From: Bacillota bacterium | GTDB taxonomy: Bacteria > Bacillota > Clostridia > Lachnospirales > Cellulosilyticaceae | Assembly: GCA_023412455.1 (NCBI GenBank) | Contig: JAEYNQ010000082.1 | Coordinates: forward strand, 1 to 13,606 | Direction: 5' to 3' | Length of the DNA: 13,606 nt | Part shown: positions 13,537 through 13,606 of the stretch, in pieces | Numbering within the stretch: position 1 is the stretch's first letter | Layout of the letters: each line of letters opens with the position of its first letter | The notes under the pieces: model-generated | Told to the model about the DNA's origin: nothing | The model's database searches: none | The model's input: the letters and a program-made list of their open reading frames with translations, nothing else | Position numbers and translations under genes: made by a program

Positions 13537-13606
13537 TGTGAAATGAAAGCATAAACTAAAATTTATAATAGGGGATTTGGTAATAGACTTGGGCGAGGGG
13601 TTGTTT

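Overview
The window is AT-rich and gene-dense. All genes lie on the + strand with short gaps, most have strong AGGAGG-type ribosome binding sites, and there are poly-T intrinsic terminators. Together with NifI-type P-II proteins, a PucR-family regulator and a lipoprotein substrate-binding protein, this suggests a low-GC Firmicute, most likely an anaerobic Clostridia member. The genus cannot be fixed from the sequence. No rRNA, tRNA, CRISPR array, transposase or phage gene is visible.

Layout. (1) Positions 1-377 hold the 3' part of a low-molecular-weight protein-tyrosine phosphatase gene, cut by the window edge and probably unrelated to the rest. (2) Positions 378-641 are a non-coding control region. 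It has a near-consensus sigma-A promoter (TTGACA-N18-TATAAC), a dyad over the -35 that resembles a GlnR/TnrA box, and a perfect terminator-like hairpin that begins where transcription should start. (3) Positions 642-13480 carry thirteen collinear genes, probably one operon or a few overlapping transcripts, closed by a terminator near 13493-13536. In order they encode two NifI-like P-II proteins, an allophanate hydrolase (amidase-signature module only), a PucR-family regulator, a third NifI-like P-II protein, an ABC permease and ATPase of the nitrate/sulfonate/taurine type, a MATE exporter, an NMT1/TauA-type substrate-binding lipoprotein, an AbgB-like M20 amidohydrolase, three isochorismatase-fold cysteine hydrolases (two of them recent tandem duplicates) and a second AbgB-like M20 amidohydrolase. 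A long imperfect inverted repeat separates the last two genes.

How it may work (inference). The operon looks like a nitrogen-scavenging system. The ABC importer takes up a nitrogen-rich amide or ureido compound. The two metal-dependent M20 hydrolases and three cysteine hydrolases cut amide or carbamoyl bonds stepwise. The last product would be allophanate, which the amidase converts to ammonia and CO2. No urea carboxylase is present, so allophanate probably comes from hydrolysis of something larger, such as a biuret-like compound, rather than from urea. The PucR protein would sense an inducer. The three P-II proteins would report 2-oxoglutarate/ATP/ADP status to a hydrolase or to the transporter. 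NifI proteins are best known for switching off nitrogenase, so three of them in an amide-catabolism operon with no nif genes is the most distinctive feature. The substrate is not identifiable from sequence alone.
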